Assembly (NCBI RefSeq): GCF_900454835.1 | Contig: NZ_UGTM01000002.1 | Coordinates: 744,001-808,000 of the forward strand | Length of the DNA: 64,000 nucleotides | Direction: 5' to 3' | Source: Prevotella denticola | GTDB taxonomy: Bacteria > Bacteroidota > Bacteroidia > Bacteroidales > Bacteroidaceae | Shown: piece by piece, positions 1 through 10,314 of the stretch | How positions within the stretch are numbered: position 1 is the first letter of the stretch | Layout of the letters: each line of letters starts with the position of its first letter | Translations under genes and position numbers: made by a program | The notes under the pieces: model-generated | What the model saw: the letters and a program-made list of their open reading frames with translations, nothing else | The model's database searches: none | What the model was told of the DNA's origin: nothing

Positions 1-368
1 CAATCAACGTGGAACGACCGGGCAAGAGCGGTGCTGATGAGATCCAACAGATGATGAAGAATTTCCGATCCAATCCTCCAAAGGATATTGGCGGAAGCGT
101 GATAGATACTTACAAGGACTTCCAGAGTCTGGAGATTACCAAGACTGACGGTTCCAAGAAGAAGATGGATATGCCGGACACAAGCAATGTTCTCCAGTGG
201 TTCTGTACGGATGGTACCAAGGTGAGTGTTCGTCCATCGGGCACTGAGCCGAAGATCAAGTTCTACCTGGAAATCAAAGACACCATGAAATCGGCTTCCG
301 ACTTCCCTGCATGTGAGAAACGTGCCGGCGAAAAGATCGAGGCAATCAAGAAAAGCCTGGGGCTGTAA
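1..368 (+). CDS. Phosphohexomutase (phosphoglucomutase/phosphomannomutase), C-terminal fragment
   Basis: The reading frame is open from the left edge, so only the last ~122 residues are present. They hold the C-terminal phosphate-binding domain of the alpha-D-phosphohexomutase family, with the signature VRPSGTEPKIKFYLEIK; the SGTEP loop grips the phosphate of the sugar substrate. The family interconverts hexose 1- and 6-phosphates through a phosphoserine that would lie upstream of the window. Which hexose it prefers cannot be told from this end. A strong hairpin terminator follows 60 bases after the stop. Confidence 0.9.
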   Translation, partial: INVERPGKSGADEIQQMMKNFRSNPPKDIGGSVIDTYKDFQSLEITKTDGSKKKMDMPDTSNVLQWFCTDGTKVSVRPSGTEPKIKFYLEIKDTMKSASDFPACEKRAGEKIEAIKKSLGL

Positions 369-431
369 GAGATAGAATGCAGTCGGTCTTGTTCCATTCC
401 ATGAGATTGGGACAAGGTATAAAACAAAAAG

Positions 432-480
432 AAAACAGGAGTTTCCATAAAACTTGATTATGGAAACTCCTGTTTTCTTT
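432..480. terminator. Bidirectional intrinsic terminator
   Basis: A perfect 19-bp inverted repeat (432-450 with 458-476) around a 7-base loop is flanked by an A-rich run on the left and TTTCTTTTT on the right. It lies between the convergent phosphohexomutase and clpC genes and can stop transcription from both sides. Confidence 0.85.
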
Positions 481-524
481 TTGTATGTGTCCCTCCTCAC
501 ATATAGAGGCTCGGGGGGTGGAAC

Positions 525-3098
525 TTACTCTGCAATATGATGAAGGCCTTGTTCTTCAGATTGCGAGACAGTGTCAAACGTCAGCCTGTTACGGTCTTTC
601 TCTTTGGATATGACGATGGTGTCGGCGGTCTTGATGTTGCCCGAGAGAATCAGCTCACATAATCCATCCTCGATATAGTTCTGGATGGCTCGCTTCAACG
701 GCCGGGCGCCGAACTGAACATCGTATCCCTTGATCGCTACAAACTCTTTGGCCTCATCTGTTATCTCCATCTTATAGCCCAGTTCATGTACACGTCTGAA
801 CAGGCCTTTCAGCTCGATGTTGATAATTTTCTTTATCGCGTCGAGATCCAATTGATCGAAAGTGACGATTTCGTCCAGACGATTCAGAAACTCGGGAGCA
901 AACTGTTTGCTCAGGCTCTTCTGGATGATGGAACGAGCACGCTGCTTGTCGCCTTCACTCTGCGAAAGACCGTTCAGGCCTGTTGCCTTGAAGCCGATAC
1001 CCTGTCCGAACTCCTTCAACTGTCGTGTTCCGGCATTTGAGGTCATGATGATGACCGTATTGCGGAAATCTATCAGCCGGCCGTTTCCATCTGTCAGTCT
1101 GCCTTCATCAAGAACCTGCAGAAGCATATTGAATACATTGCCGTGTGCTTTCTCTATTTCGTCCAGCAGAACAATGGAGTAGGGATGGCGACGTACTTTC
1201 TCCGTCAGCTGTCCGCCTTCTTCATAGCCGACATAGCCCGGAGGTGCTCCGACAAGACGGGAAGTGTTGAAACTCTCGGTATACTCACTCATATCTATTC
1301 GGATCAGGGCATCCGAAGAACCGAACATCATTTCAGCCAGTCGTTTGGCAAGATAAGTCTTTCCGACACCAGTAGGACCCAGAAACATGAAAGCGCCGAT
1401 CGGGTGGTTAGGGTCTTTCAATCCCACACGGTTACGCTGGATGGCTTTCACCATCTTGTCAATGGCAGCATCCTGGGCAATGACAACCCTCTTCAGCTCG
1501 GCATCCATGTTCTTCAAGCGGACTCCCTCTGCTTCCTGCATACGCTGTACCGGGACACCTGTCATCATGGAGACAACACCGGCAATGTCCTCCTCGCTGA
1601 TTTCAAGCTTTTCGTCAGCATCTCCTTTCTGCCATTTCTCCTGTTCATTCTTCAGGGTCTGCTCAAGCTCCGTCTGTCTGTCACGGAAGCTGGCGGCCAG
1701 TTCAAAGTTCTGGTTCTTCACCGCAGCCTGCTTCTTCTCCTGCGTCGTCTCAATCTCCTTCTGAATATCCAGAATCGCCTGTGGAATCTTCACATGCTGC
1801 AAATGTACACGTGAACCTGCTTCGTCAATTATATCGATTGCCTTATCGGGAAAGAACCTGTCTGTGATGTATCTGTCAGCATACTTTACACAGGCTTTCA
1901 GCGCATCATCTGTGTAGACAACATGATGGTGGGCTTCATAGCGGTCCTTTATATTCTCGAGAATCTGGAGGGTCTCGTCAACTGTCGTCGGTTCGACCTG
2001 CACCTTTTGAAACCGGCGTTCCAAAGCCCCGTCCTTCTCTATGGAATTGCGGTATTCGTCCAGAGTCGTAGCACCGATACACTGTATTGTCCCCCTTGCC
2101 AAAGCTGGTTTGAGGATGTTGGCAGCATCCATTGACCCCGGAGAGGACCCGGCACCGATCAATGTATGGATTTCATCGATGAAGATGATGATGTCAGGAT
2201 TCTGCTCTATCTCTTTGATCAATGCACGGATACGCTCTTCAAACTGTCCGCGGTATTTCGTTCCGGCGACAACTGCCGTCAGGTCAAGTGTAATAACGCG
2301 CTTGTCGAAGAGGATAGGAGAGGTGAGATGCTTTACGATAAGCTGAGCCAGCCCCTCCACAATTGCACTCTTCCCGACCCCTGGTTCACCGATCAGAATA
2401 GGGTTGTTCTTCTTCCTGCGTCCAAGGATTTCGCAAACACGCATGATTTCCTTTTCTCTGCCTACGACCGGATCAAGTTTGCCTTCAGCAGCAGCCACGG
2501 TCAAATCGGTGCCGAAACTGTCGATTACCGGGGTCTTGGACTTTGTACGGGAAGCCTGTGTCGTCTTGGTACTCCCGCTTCCGGACGAAGGCGATGAAGA
2601 AACCATGTCCTCATCCATTTCGTCTTCGTCTGCCATGCCGATGCCGTTCTTTGTCTGGCTCGTGCATTGCTGTAACATGGAAACAGTGTTGTTGTAATTG
2701 ATTCCACTGTCTTCCAGTACCTTTTTCGCTCCATTGTCCGACGAATCGTGCAGGATGGCAAGGAGGAGATGGGGGGTGTCTACTGTCTGGGCATGCTGCA
2801 GCCGAGCTTCCAGCACAGCCAATTTCAAGATGTTATTGGCCTGTTCGTTCAACAGCATATCGGGTACAGGCACAGCAGTGTCTGTAGTCTGTTCCTGTAT
2901 TTTCTTTTCTATCTCTTTCTTAAGACTGTCAATATCTACTTTCCATTGGTTGAACAGTTCCCATACAGGTCCCGTTTTCTCTCTCAAGAGGGCAAGCATG
3001 ATATGCTCGGGAGTCACTGACCTGCTTGTCAGCCGCTCCGCCTCCTCTCTGCTGAATGAAAGAATTTCCGAAACTTTTGGGGAAAATTGATTCATCAT
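525..3098 (-). CDS. clpC: ClpC-type AAA+ chaperone, Clp protease ATP-binding subunit
   Basis: This 857-residue hexameric unfoldase would feed substrates to ClpP. Order of parts: two N-terminal Clp repeats (about 1-145), an acidic Ser-rich linker, AAA+ domain 1 with Walker A GEPGVGKS (237-244) and Walker B IIIFIDEIH (303-311), a UVR-like segment (about 460-480), then AAA+ domain 2 with Walker A GPTGVGKT (574-581) and the C-terminal ClpB-D2-small domain. The UVR-like middle segment and the absence of a long ClpB coiled coil favour ClpC over ClpB. A second ATG lies one codon in. The gene appears monocistronic; I see no heat-shock operator. Long antisense frames in this stretch are shadows. Confidence 0.95.
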   Translation of the reverse strand: MMNQFSPKVSEILSFSREEAERLTSRSVTPEHIMLALLREKTGPVWELFNQWKVDIDSLKKEIEKKIQEQTTDTAVPVPDMLLNEQANNILKLAVLEARLQHAQTVDTPHLLLAILHDSSDNGAKKVLEDSGINYNNTVSMLQQCTSQTKNGIGMADEDEMDEDMVSSSPSSGSGSTKTTQASRTKSKTPVIDSFGTDLTVAAAEGKLDPVVGREKEIMRVCEILGRRKKNNPILIGEPGVGKSAIVEGLAQLIVKHLTSPILFDKRVITLDLTAVVAGTKYRGQFEERIRALIKEIEQNPDIIIFIDEIHTLIGAGSSPGSMDAANILKPALARGTIQCIGATTLDEYRNSIEKDGALERRFQKVQVEPTTVDETLQILENIKDRYEAHHHVVYTDDALKACVKYADRYITDRFFPDKAIDIIDEAGSRVHLQHVKIPQAILDIQKEIETTQEKKQAAVKNQNFELAASFRDRQTELEQTLKNEQEKWQKGDADEKLEISEEDIAGVVSMMTGVPVQRMQEAEGVRLKNMDAELKRVVIAQDAAIDKMVKAIQRNRVGLKDPNHPIGAFMFLGPTGVGKTYLAKRLAEMMFGSSDALIRIDMSEYTESFNTSRLVGAPPGYVGYEEGGQLTEKVRRHPYSIVLLDEIEKAHGNVFNMLLQVLDEGRLTDGNGRLIDFRNTVIIMTSNAGTRQLKEFGQGIGFKATGLNGLSQSEGDKQRARSIIQKSLSKQFAPEFLNRLDEIVTFDQLDLDAIKKIINIELKGLFRRVHELGYKMEITDEAKEFVAIKGYDVQFGARPLKRAIQNYIEDGLCELILSGNIKTADTIVISKEKDRNRLTFDTVSQSEEQGLHHIAE

Positions 3099-3188
3099 AT
3101 CCTAACCTTTCTTTATTTTACTCATATATATGTGGTATATAGCCACTTTTTAGCAGACTTTTATGGACAAAAGTTATGCCAAAAGCAA

Positions 3189-3225
3189 AGAATCGGACGT
3201 ACAAGCCTGTTGTAAGTCCGATTCT
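3189..3225 (-). terminator. Hairpin terminator of the glgA-DUF4270 operon
   Basis: A 10-bp outer stem (3189-3198 with 3216-3225) encloses an inner 5-bp stem (3200-3204 with 3210-3214). On the minus strand it lies just beyond the stop of the 43-residue gene and is followed by a T-rich stretch, so it most likely ends that transcript. Confidence 0.65.
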
Positions 3226-3240
3226 ACATTGTCTACCTTC

Positions 3241-3372
3241 TCACAGTGCCTCGTCTGCAGGTTTCTGTAGTCTTCCTTTAGACAGCTTCCGAAGATGTTT
3301 CCTCTTGCGAAGCCAGACAGCTTTCCGCTGTTCATAGTCTTCACGATGACGTTCCAGATAATTATCTGCCAT
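3241..3372 (-). CDS. Small basic conserved protein (43 aa)
   Basis: A short gene encoding 43 residues that begin MADNYLERHREDYEQRKAVW; it is rich in Arg, Lys and Glu and probably one or two helices. Its ATG lies inside the end of the DUF4270 gene (11-base overlap), which suggests translational coupling, and a strong hairpin follows its stop. I have an impression of similar short proteins in other Bacteroidales, often left without a real function. No domain can be named. The overlap geometry, full codon sense and downstream terminator make it more than a chance frame. Confidence 0.65.
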   Translation of the reverse strand: MADNYLERHREDYEQRKAVWLRKRKHLRKLSKGRLQKPADEAL

Positions 3373-4807
3373 TGAATCTGCTGTATATAACAGAAATCAG
3401 AATGTTCTTTCCACCTGCCGTATTACCCAGGAGTTTCGTGCTGGAGAGCCGCATTTCATGGGAGACCTTGGTCACTTTTTTCTGCTGGCTGCTCCCGACG
3501 CCCTGTGTTACAGTCTGCAGTTCAACCGGCACTATCACTACTTTTCCCCATTCCGGCATACTGCGGTTGTGTGAGAAAAGGTTGACAATTCCCGAAATGT
3601 TATTGAAGACATAGGCGTTCTTAGTACTGTTATAAGTTGCGAGGAACGAAGTCTTATTGTCCGGCAGACGGTTGTTTCCAAAAAATGATTGCAGACTGTC
3701 TGCCGGTACCATTACAACATTCTTCGGAATCTCGAACTGGTAGCTGGATGATGAACTGTTGTTCTCCCGATAGAGGACAATCTTGGCCGCGTTTATGGAG
3801 TCCGTCTCATGTCCTGCCATAATGTCAGCTACAGGGAGGGTAAGTTGGGTGAACAGGCCAGCCGGTGTCTTGAGATAAGTATGTCCGGATTCATTTGCCA
3901 GCTGTTGCAGACGGGTATTGTCATTGTCGAAATGGGTTATCTGCAGCACCTCTTCCGTACTCACGAAGTTGGTGGAAATCTCTTTTATCTTTCCCTTTTC
4001 CTTGTGTTTGAAATAGATATTCAACTGTGCCATCTGGATATGCGCCATCGATCCTGTCCCGCCATCTATCTTAAAATAGAAGCCCGGACAGATTTCATGC
4101 AGGAACCGGTAGGCATCGCGGAAGGCCGAAGGATCTTTCTGATATTTACGAAGCAGATATGTACCATAATTATTGTACAGCACGCCTTCCTTGTCCGTAT
4201 ATTGTCTGTTCAATCGGATGTTGATGTTGCGTGCATACCCCTTTTTCTTCCGGAGACTGTCAGTTTCTGTATAATCCATCAGCGTGAAAGACCTCTTTTC
4301 AGCAATGCCTCCTTGAGCTGCCGGCCGGATATACCCCTGTGTTTCCGGGTTGAAGTCGGAATAGAATGTCTGTCCCTCTTCTACAGGTCTGTCAAGTTCG
4401 TATGCCGTCAGTTTCATCTGACTGAGAGAGTCGCCGTAGTATGAACTGTAATACAGTCGTATGTCACACGAATCGGCTATAATCTCGTTGTTCGCATCAC
4501 GGCTCATAATAGAGTCTTTCTGGGGCAATTCAAAATTGCTCAGCACATGGAACTGCGACATCAGATTCCCGGTGACGGTCGTCATCGTTTCCGGATCCTC
4601 CATTCTGCCCAGGTAACCCGTTGCCGATCTCGCAATGACCTTTCCGGCGAGCACCGTCTCCGATGCCACGCTGAAAGTGTCTGTCTTTATGGAAAGCCTG
4701 TCGCCGTTGTCTATCAGCGAACCTCCGAGCGTGTCGGTCGTATCGTCACACGACACCATGCCCAGACAAGCCGCAAGCATACAGGCTGCAATGATATTTC
4801 TTCTCAT
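3362..4807 (-). CDS. DUF4270 family lipoprotein
   Basis: A 481-residue exported protein. The N-terminus has Arg-Arg, a hydrophobic stretch and a lipobox ending GMVSC, with Cys20 as the predicted lipidated residue, followed by DD, so surface or periplasmic anchoring is likely. The remainder matches my knowledge of DUF4270, a Bacteroidetes-specific family rich in beta structure whose function is not established. It lies 85 bases downstream of glgA on the same strand and overlaps the 43-residue gene, so the three are probably one operon. A link to polysaccharide metabolism is only suggested by this neighbour. Confidence 0.85.
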   Translation of the reverse strand: MRRNIIAACMLAACLGMVSCDDTTDTLGGSLIDNGDRLSIKTDTFSVASETVLAGKVIARSATGYLGRMEDPETMTTVTGNLMSQFHVLSNFELPQKDSIMSRDANNEIIADSCDIRLYYSSYYGDSLSQMKLTAYELDRPVEEGQTFYSDFNPETQGYIRPAAQGGIAEKRSFTLMDYTETDSLRKKKGYARNINIRLNRQYTDKEGVLYNNYGTYLLRKYQKDPSAFRDAYRFLHEICPGFYFKIDGGTGSMAHIQMAQLNIYFKHKEKGKIKEISTNFVSTEEVLQITHFDNDNTRLQQLANESGHTYLKTPAGLFTQLTLPVADIMAGHETDSINAAKIVLYRENNSSSSSYQFEIPKNVVMVPADSLQSFFGNNRLPDNKTSFLATYNSTKNAYVFNNISGIVNLFSHNRSMPEWGKVVIVPVELQTVTQGVGSSQQKKVTKVSHEMRLSSTKLLGNTAGGKNILISVIYSRFNGR

Positions 4808-4892
4808 TTAGAATCTATAGTTGTGGAAATACTTAGCGTATCAGTAATTACAAGATACCGGACGCATCGGGAACTGCAAGATGTGGAGCGTG

Positions 4893-5702
4893 TCAGAGCA
4901 GTCTGCTGTAAAACTCCGAATACTTCTCTTTCAATCCGGCATCATCGATGGAATGTTCCAAGAGGGGCTTCGCATTATCTCTGGCATAATCAACGAGGGC
5001 GGTACTTGCCTTGTCGCTGGTCCTGATTATACCGTCCGAATAGTCGATTGCCAGTTTGCCCAATTCCATGAAATCGAAATTGTCACCATACTTCTTCAGG
5101 CATTTTTCCTTTGCCTCACGGAACTCCAGGCAGTGCTTGAAATTCGTGCCCAGGCTGCCCTGCGGCTGTTCTGCAAAGAGCGAGGTGACCACTTTCGACC
5201 CGGCAAACTGCGGCTCGTCCTTATAGGCGGTCTTCACATAGAACGGAATAACGGCCGACATCCACCCTTGACAGTGGATGATATCCGGTGTCCATCTGAG
5301 CTTCTTGACCGTTTCCAACACACCTCTTGCAAAGAAGATGGCACGTTCGCCGTTGTCAGGATAATCGTTGCCCAGCTCATCCTTTGTCATGGCAGGCCGC
5401 TTCTGGAAATAGTCTTCATTGTCAATGAAATAAACCTGTATACGTGTCTGGGGAATACTCGCCACCTTGATGATCAGCGGGTGGTCGGTATCGTCAATGA
5501 TCAGGTTCATGCCCGAGAGCCGGATCACTTCGTGCAACTGTCCTCTGCGCTCGTTGATGTTTCCCCATCTTGGCATGAATGTGCGGATTTCATATCCGGC
5601 TTCCTGCATGACATGGGGCATTTCAGAGCCATAGACCGACATCTCTGTCTCAGGCACATACGGCATGATTTCTTGATTGACAAATAATACTTTCTTTCCC
5701 AT
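4893..5702 (-). CDS. glgA: Glycogen synthase, short Bacteroidetes type (starch synthase catalytic domain)
   Basis: A 269-residue protein carrying only the N-terminal GT5 starch/glycogen synthase half (KKVLFVNQEIMPYVPETEMS near the start, DIIHCQGW around residue 150). Usual GlgA proteins run to ~470 residues with a second Rossmann domain; the short form is typical of Bacteroidales, where it may work in a complex or have another role. The ATG at 5702 is preferred over an upstream one at 5756 because the -7 promoter motif at 5727-5735 would put the upstream ATG outside the transcript. It heads an operon with the DUF4270 lipoprotein. Confidence 0.85.
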   Translation of the reverse strand: MGKKVLFVNQEIMPYVPETEMSVYGSEMPHVMQEAGYEIRTFMPRWGNINERRGQLHEVIRLSGMNLIIDDTDHPLIIKVASIPQTRIQVYFIDNEDYFQKRPAMTKDELGNDYPDNGERAIFFARGVLETVKKLRWTPDIIHCQGWMSAVIPFYVKTAYKDEPQFAGSKVVTSLFAEQPQGSLGTNFKHCLEFREAKEKCLKKYGDNFDFMELGKLAIDYSDGIIRTSDKASTALVDYARDNAKPLLEHSIDDAGLKEKYSEFYSRLL

Positions 5703-5726
5703 TATTATATTAGAAATTTTATTTTT

Positions 5727-5735
5727 GCAAAGGTA
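5727..5735 (-). promoter_or_regulatory. Promoter -7 element of glgA
   Basis: TACCTTTGC on the minus strand fits the Bacteroidetes -7 consensus TAnnTTTG and lies about 25 bases upstream of the chosen glgA start. The neighbouring panC gene is divergent; the similar TTACTTTGC at 5839-5847 on the plus strand has shifted spacing and is a weaker candidate for panC. Confidence 0.7.
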
Positions 5736-5872
5736 CGAAAAAAAAACGAGATACATTTCGCTTTTGGGTTAAAACGAATAAAAAGTAGATTCCATTGAGA
5801 TTATTTAATTAAATTCTCGTCTATTCAATTATTTTGTTGTTACTTTGCACCCTGTAAAATTATTAGTCACTG

Positions 5873-6730
5873 ATGAAAGTTTTTAAAAAGATTGTTGAAC
5901 TCCAGAACGAGCTTTTCTCCTGTCGCAAAGAAAGCAGAACCGTGGGGCTGGTTCCTACGATGGGTGCGCTGCATGATGGACACGCATCACTTGTAAAACG
6001 AAGCGTTGAGGAGAACGATGTGACGGTCGTCTCCGTTTTCCTGAACCCGACTCAGTTTAACGACAAGGGCGACCTTGAACGTTATCCGCGGACTTTGGAG
6101 GCCGACTGCCGACTCGTCGAGACGTGCGGAGCCGATTATGTCTTTGCCCCGTCCGTCGAGGAGATCTATCCCGAAGGGGACAATCGCCATTTCGAATTCC
6201 CCCCTCAGTCGACCGTGATGGAGGGTGCAAAGCGTCCGGGACATTTCAATGGCGTCTGCCAGATTGTCAGCAGACTGTTCTATATCGTACGTCCGGACAG
6301 GGCTTATTTCGGCGAGAAGGACTGGCAGCAGATAGCCGTCATCAAACGTCTTGTCGATTTCATCGGCATGAAGGACACTATCAGGATTGTCGAATGCCCG
6401 ATAGTACGTGATGCCGACGGACTGGCGAAGAGTTCGCGCAACACGCTGTTGACAGCTGACGAGCGTGCCGTTGCGCCGAAGATTTATGAAGCCTTGCAGG
6501 CAAGTGTGGAATATGCCAGGACACACAGCGTGGCAGAGACCCACGACAAGGTTGTTGCCGACATCAATGCCGTTGAAGGACTTGAGGTTGAATATTTTGA
6601 AATCGTTGACGGCAGCACACTGCTTGAGGTTGCCTCATGGGAGCAGTCGCCTTATATTGTCGGCTGCATCACGGTCTATTGCGGCAAGACACCTGTCCGG
6701 CTGATCGACCATATCAAATACAGAGGATAG
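5873..6730 (+). CDS. panC: Pantothenate synthetase
   Basis: Condenses D-pantoate with beta-alanine using ATP, the last step of pantothenate synthesis, in the cytoplasm. The 285 residues are full length. Visible signatures are [10 protein letters not shown] (28-37, the HIGH-like nucleotide motif), [12 protein letters not shown] (about 62-73), FGEKDWQQ (147-153) and KSSRN (186-190, the KMSKS-like loop). It is followed one base later by panD, which supplies its beta-alanine, so the pair is one operon. panB, for an earlier step, lies 44 kb away in this window. Confidence 0.97.
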   Translation: MKVFKKIVELQNELFSCRKESRTVGLVPTMGALHDGHASLVKRSVEENDVTVVSVFLNPTQFNDKGDLERYPRTLEADCRLVETCGADYVFAPSVEEIYPEGDNRHFEFPPQSTVMEGAKRPGHFNGVCQIVSRLFYIVRPDRAYFGEKDWQQIAVIKRLVDFIGMKDTIRIVECPIVRDADGLAKSSRNTLLTADERAVAPKIYEALQASVEYARTHSVAETHDKVVADINAVEGLEVEYFEIVDGSTLLEVASWEQSPYIVGCITVYCGKTPVRLIDHIKYRG

Positions 6731-6731
6731 T

Positions 6732-7076
6732 ATGCAGATTGAAGTTTTGAAGAGTAAGTTGCACTGTGCAACCGTCACGGAGGCAAACCTCCATTATATG
6801 GGAAGCATTACCATCGACGAAGATCTGTTGGATGCAGCCAACATGATTGCCGGTGAGAAGGTTCAGATTGTCAACAACAACAACGGCGAACGTTTTGAGA
6901 CCTACATCATCAAAGGCGAACGGGGCAGTGGGTGCGTCTGCCTCAACGGTGCCGCCGCTCGGAAGGCGGTCGTCGGCGATGTGGTCATCATCATTTCTTA
7001 TGCCCTGATGGACTTTGAAGAAGCCAAGACGTTCAAACCGACCGTCGTGTTCCCCAAAGAGGGCAACAGGCTTTAG
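6732..7076 (+). CDS. panD: Aspartate 1-decarboxylase proenzyme
   Basis: Makes beta-alanine from L-aspartate for PanC. The 114-residue proenzyme has the self-cleavage site Gly24-Ser25 within [10 protein letters not shown]; Ser25 would become the catalytic pyruvoyl group. The conserved Tyr22, and the Asn and Gly residues of the double-psi barrel (for example [13 protein letters not shown]), are present. The start lies one base beyond the panC stop, implying coupled translation. Confidence 0.97.
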   Translation: MQIEVLKSKLHCATVTEANLHYMGSITIDEDLLDAANMIAGEKVQIVNNNNGERFETYIIKGERGSGCVCLNGAAARKAVVGDVVIIISYALMDFEEAKTFKPTVVFPKEGNRL

Positions 7077-7170
7077 TCAATCAGGACAAGAACATTCTTG
7101 AAAGCAGAAATCCGTGCGGCGGTAAACCGAAAGAGGGTTCTCCGGAAAGCTGCAAGACAGAACGGAATAT

Positions 7171-7219
7171 ATAAAACAGCCATATCCGGGCATTGAATGC
7201 CTTGATATGGCTGTTTTAT
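7171..7219. terminator. Long hairpin between panD and thrS (recurring element)
   Basis: A perfect 16-bp stem (7171-7186 with 7204-7219) encloses a smaller GGCATT/AATGCC stem. It separates two convergent genes and is a plausible bidirectional terminator, though there is no long T run. A close copy of the same hairpin lies at 63129-63167. Confidence 0.65.
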
Positions 7220-7339
7220 ATTGGGAGGGAATACAATTTTGCATGATGCACAGACCGGACTTTTCAGCCGGTCAGGCTTCCGGCATTCCCCACCGTCTCC
7301 CCATCCTCTGAACGGAAAGGAAGTCGATGGGGCGGTGCG

Positions 7340-9289
7340 TCAATCCAGTGTCTTCAGCTGGTCGGCAACTTCTGCATTGATGCGTTCTGCGAAAGCCTCC
7401 ATGGTCATGGTTGCCTGTTCGCCGCCACCCTGCTGCCGCATGGAGACAAGCCCTTCCGCAGCCTCCTTCTCACCGACAATGACCATGTAAGGTACACGCT
7501 TCAACTCGTTGTCCCGGATTTTTCGGCCGATTTTCTCGTTGCGGTCGTCCATGATGGAACGCAAATCGTGCGCATCAAGGTAAGCCTTGACCTTGAAAGC
7601 ATAGTCATTGTATTTCTCCGAGATGGGCAGGATGGCCACCTGATCAGGTGTCAGCCATAGCGGAAAATGCCCGGCCGTATGCTCGATGAGAACAGCTGTG
7701 AAGCGTTCGAGCGAACCGAACGGGGCACGGTGAATCATCACCGGAGTCTTCTTCGAGTTGTCCTCGGCCGTGTATTCGAGCTTGAAGCGGTTAGGCAGGT
7801 TGTAATCCACCTGGATGGTCCCCAGCTGCCAGCGGCGTCCGATGGCATCCTTCACCATGAAATCGAGCTTGGGACCGTAGAAGGCGGCCTCGCCCAGCTC
7901 TACGCGTGCCTTGAGCCCCTTCTCTTCACAGGCCTGCTTGATGGCAGCCTCGCTCTCTTCCCATACCTCGTCAGACCCGATGTACTTCTCTTTATCGTTA
8001 GGGTCACGGAGAGAAATCTGAGCCTCATAGTTGTCAAAACCGAAAGTCTTGAACACCTTGAGGATAATGTCAATATTCGTTTCAAACTCTGTCTTTACCT
8101 GTTCGGGACGGACGAAGATATGGGCATCGTCCTGCGTGAAGGTACGGACACGGGTCAGACCGTGCAGCTCACCGCTCTTCTCATAACGGAACACTGTACC
8201 GAACTCGGCGATACGCAGCGGGAGGTCTTTGTACGAGCGTGGCTTGTAGGCGTATACCTCGCAGTGGTGCGGACAGTTCATCGGCTTGAGCATATATTCC
8301 TCGTCCTCCTCCGGTGTGTGGATAGGCTGGAAAGAATCCTTGCCGTAGTGGGCATAGTGCCCGGAAGTAACGTAGAGGTTCTTGCCGCCGATGCCCGGTG
8401 TGATGACCTCCTGATAGTTGTAGGGACGGAGAAGGCGGCGTAGCAGATCCTGCAGGCGCAGGCGCAGCTGGGTTCCCTTCGGCAGCCATATCGGCAGCCC
8501 CTTGCCCACACGGTCGGAGAACATGAAGAGTTCCATTTCCTTGCCGATCTTGCGGTGGTCGCGTTTCTTGGCCTCCTCGAGCATGACGAGGTATTCGTCG
8601 AGCATCTTCTTCTTGGGGAAGGTGATGCCGTAGATACGTGTCATCTGCTCGCGCTTGGCATCGCCGCGCCAGAAAGCACCGGCCACGCTGGTGATCTTGA
8701 TGGCCTTTATGGCACCTGTGGAAACAAGGTGCGGACCACGGCAGAGATCAGTGAAATGTCCCTGTGTATATGTCGAGATGGTGCCGTCCTCGAGGTCCTG
8801 CTCGATGTGCTCCACCTTGTATTCCTGTCCGTCAGCAGTGAACTCCTTGATGGCGTCGGCTTTTGAAACGTCATGGCGGATTACCGGCTCGTTCTTCCTG
8901 GCCAGCTCACGCATCTTCTCCTCTATTCTGGGAAAGTCGTTCTCCGAGATAGTCTGCCCCGCAGCCGGCATCACATCATAGAAAAAGCCGTTCTCCACTG
9001 CCGGACCGAAGCCGAACTGAATGCCCGGATAGAGTTCCTGCAATGCCTCGGCAAGCAGATGGGCAGAGGTGTGCCAGAAAGTGTGCTTGCCTTCTTCGTC
9101 ATCGAACTTGTACAGGGCAATGGTCGCATCTCCGTTGATGGGACGGTTCAGTTCTGTCGTTACGCCATTGACACCGCAAGATACAACGTCACGGGCGAGA
9201 GCCGGCGAAATACTCTCGGCGATTTGATAACCAGTCACACCCTGTTCGTATTCACGAACGGAGCCGTCTGGGAAAGTGATTTTAACCAT
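7340..9289 (-). CDS. thrS: Threonyl-tRNA synthetase
   Basis: The 649-residue class II enzyme charges tRNA-Thr. Order: TGS domain (1-60), editing domain with HTSAH (73-77) and a Cys-Arg-Gly-Pro-His segment, then the catalytic domain with zinc ligands in PMNCPHHC, motif 2 around [11 protein letters not shown] and motif 3 near the end, and the C-terminal anticodon-binding domain ([14 protein letters not shown]). Many Bacteroidetes have infC-rpmI-rplT directly downstream of thrS; here the next gene downstream is convergent panD, so thrS is alone. A -7 promoter motif lies at 9323-9331. Confidence 0.97.
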   Translation of the reverse strand: MVKITFPDGSVREYEQGVTGYQIAESISPALARDVVSCGVNGVTTELNRPINGDATIALYKFDDEEGKHTFWHTSAHLLAEALQELYPGIQFGFGPAVENGFFYDVMPAAGQTISENDFPRIEEKMRELARKNEPVIRHDVSKADAIKEFTADGQEYKVEHIEQDLEDGTISTYTQGHFTDLCRGPHLVSTGAIKAIKITSVAGAFWRGDAKREQMTRIYGITFPKKKMLDEYLVMLEEAKKRDHRKIGKEMELFMFSDRVGKGLPIWLPKGTQLRLRLQDLLRRLLRPYNYQEVITPGIGGKNLYVTSGHYAHYGKDSFQPIHTPEEDEEYMLKPMNCPHHCEVYAYKPRSYKDLPLRIAEFGTVFRYEKSGELHGLTRVRTFTQDDAHIFVRPEQVKTEFETNIDIILKVFKTFGFDNYEAQISLRDPNDKEKYIGSDEVWEESEAAIKQACEEKGLKARVELGEAAFYGPKLDFMVKDAIGRRWQLGTIQVDYNLPNRFKLEYTAEDNSKKTPVMIHRAPFGSLERFTAVLIEHTAGHFPLWLTPDQVAILPISEKYNDYAFKVKAYLDAHDLRSIMDDRNEKIGRKIRDNELKRVPYMVIVGEKEAAEGLVSMRQQGGGEQATMTMEAFAERINAEVADQLKTLD

Positions 9290-9322
9290 ACTACAAATTA
9301 GTTTTATAAATCAAATGTTGTG

Positions 9323-9331
9323 GCAAAGGTA
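9323..9331 (-). promoter_or_regulatory. Promoter -7 element of thrS
   Basis: TACCTTTGC on the minus strand, 34 bases upstream of the thrS start. The CRISPR trailer end begins some 50 bases further upstream. Confidence 0.65.
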
Positions 9332-9379
9332 CTACTTTTAATTTATAAATCATAATTTTTTTGCCCCCAAAGGCTCTTC

Positions 9380-9416
9380 TTCCGAATCCTTGTTCTAATA
9401 TTGAGTGAAGGTTGAG
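9380..9416 (-). repeat. Degenerate terminal CRISPR repeat (trailer end)
   Basis: This 37-nt unit aligns without gaps to the repeat and keeps AATCCTTGTT and the final TTGAG, but the middle and left end have drifted. Decay of the last repeat at the leader-distal end is usual and supports the leader being on the right. Confidence 0.8.
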
Positions 9417-10314
9417 GACGCAAAGCGAATTCTTGCAAAGTCTTAATCCTTATTTTAATGGAAGATACTCATTGAGGCCATTATGTATCGGCAATTATCT
9501 GACGCTCGATGCGCAGAGTCTTAATCCTTGTTTTAATGGAAGATACTCATTGAGAGCGTGGTAGCTATGTTTCCGACACAGCAAGATGTATCTTAATCCT
9601 TGTTTTAATGGAAGATACTCATTGAGCAAATCTCGGTACAAAACGTGAAAGCATTTATCAGTCTTAATCCTTGTTTTAATGGAAGATACTCATTGAGCAC
9701 GCCTGGAATCACGCTTTTGGCGTGAGGCTGTGAAGTCTTAATCCTTGTTTTAATGGAAGATACTCATTGAGGCACGGCAAATGTTATTAATTCATTAAAA
9801 TTTTACGTCTTAATCCTTGTTTTAATGGAAGATACTCATTGAGATGCTGTTAGGCTAATAGTCTAATGTGCATACGCTTTGTCTTAATCCTTGTTTTAAT
9901 GGAAGATACTCATTGAGAATCATGACGACATTTAAGAATTACACACCCCATGTCTTAATCCTTGTTTTAATGGAAGATACTCATTGAGGTATTGAAAAAT
10001 CTGAATGGCTTAAAGCAGCCAAGTCTTAATCCTTGTTTTAATGGAAGATACTCATTGAGTTATTCCGGAACCGAATACTGCTGCTCCGATGAATGGTCTT
10101 AATCCTTGTTTTAATGGAAGATACTCATTGAGTAACAGATAAGAAAAACAAGGTCGTTATAACATTTGTCTTAATCCTTGTTTTAATGGAAGATACTCAT
10201 TGAGTAGTCAATCCGAATTTACTTCGCATTGGTCTGTTTGGGCGGTCTTAATCCTTGTTTTAATGGAAGATACTCATTGAGCAGCTTCTCCTGCCGGCCG
10301 GCCATCCGGCCGCA

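Noticed and set aside
786-3090. Several plus-strand frames opposite clpC, up to 223 codons
   Set aside because: Antisense shadows of a well-conserved gene in a GC-balanced sequence; no ribosome-binding sites or family match.
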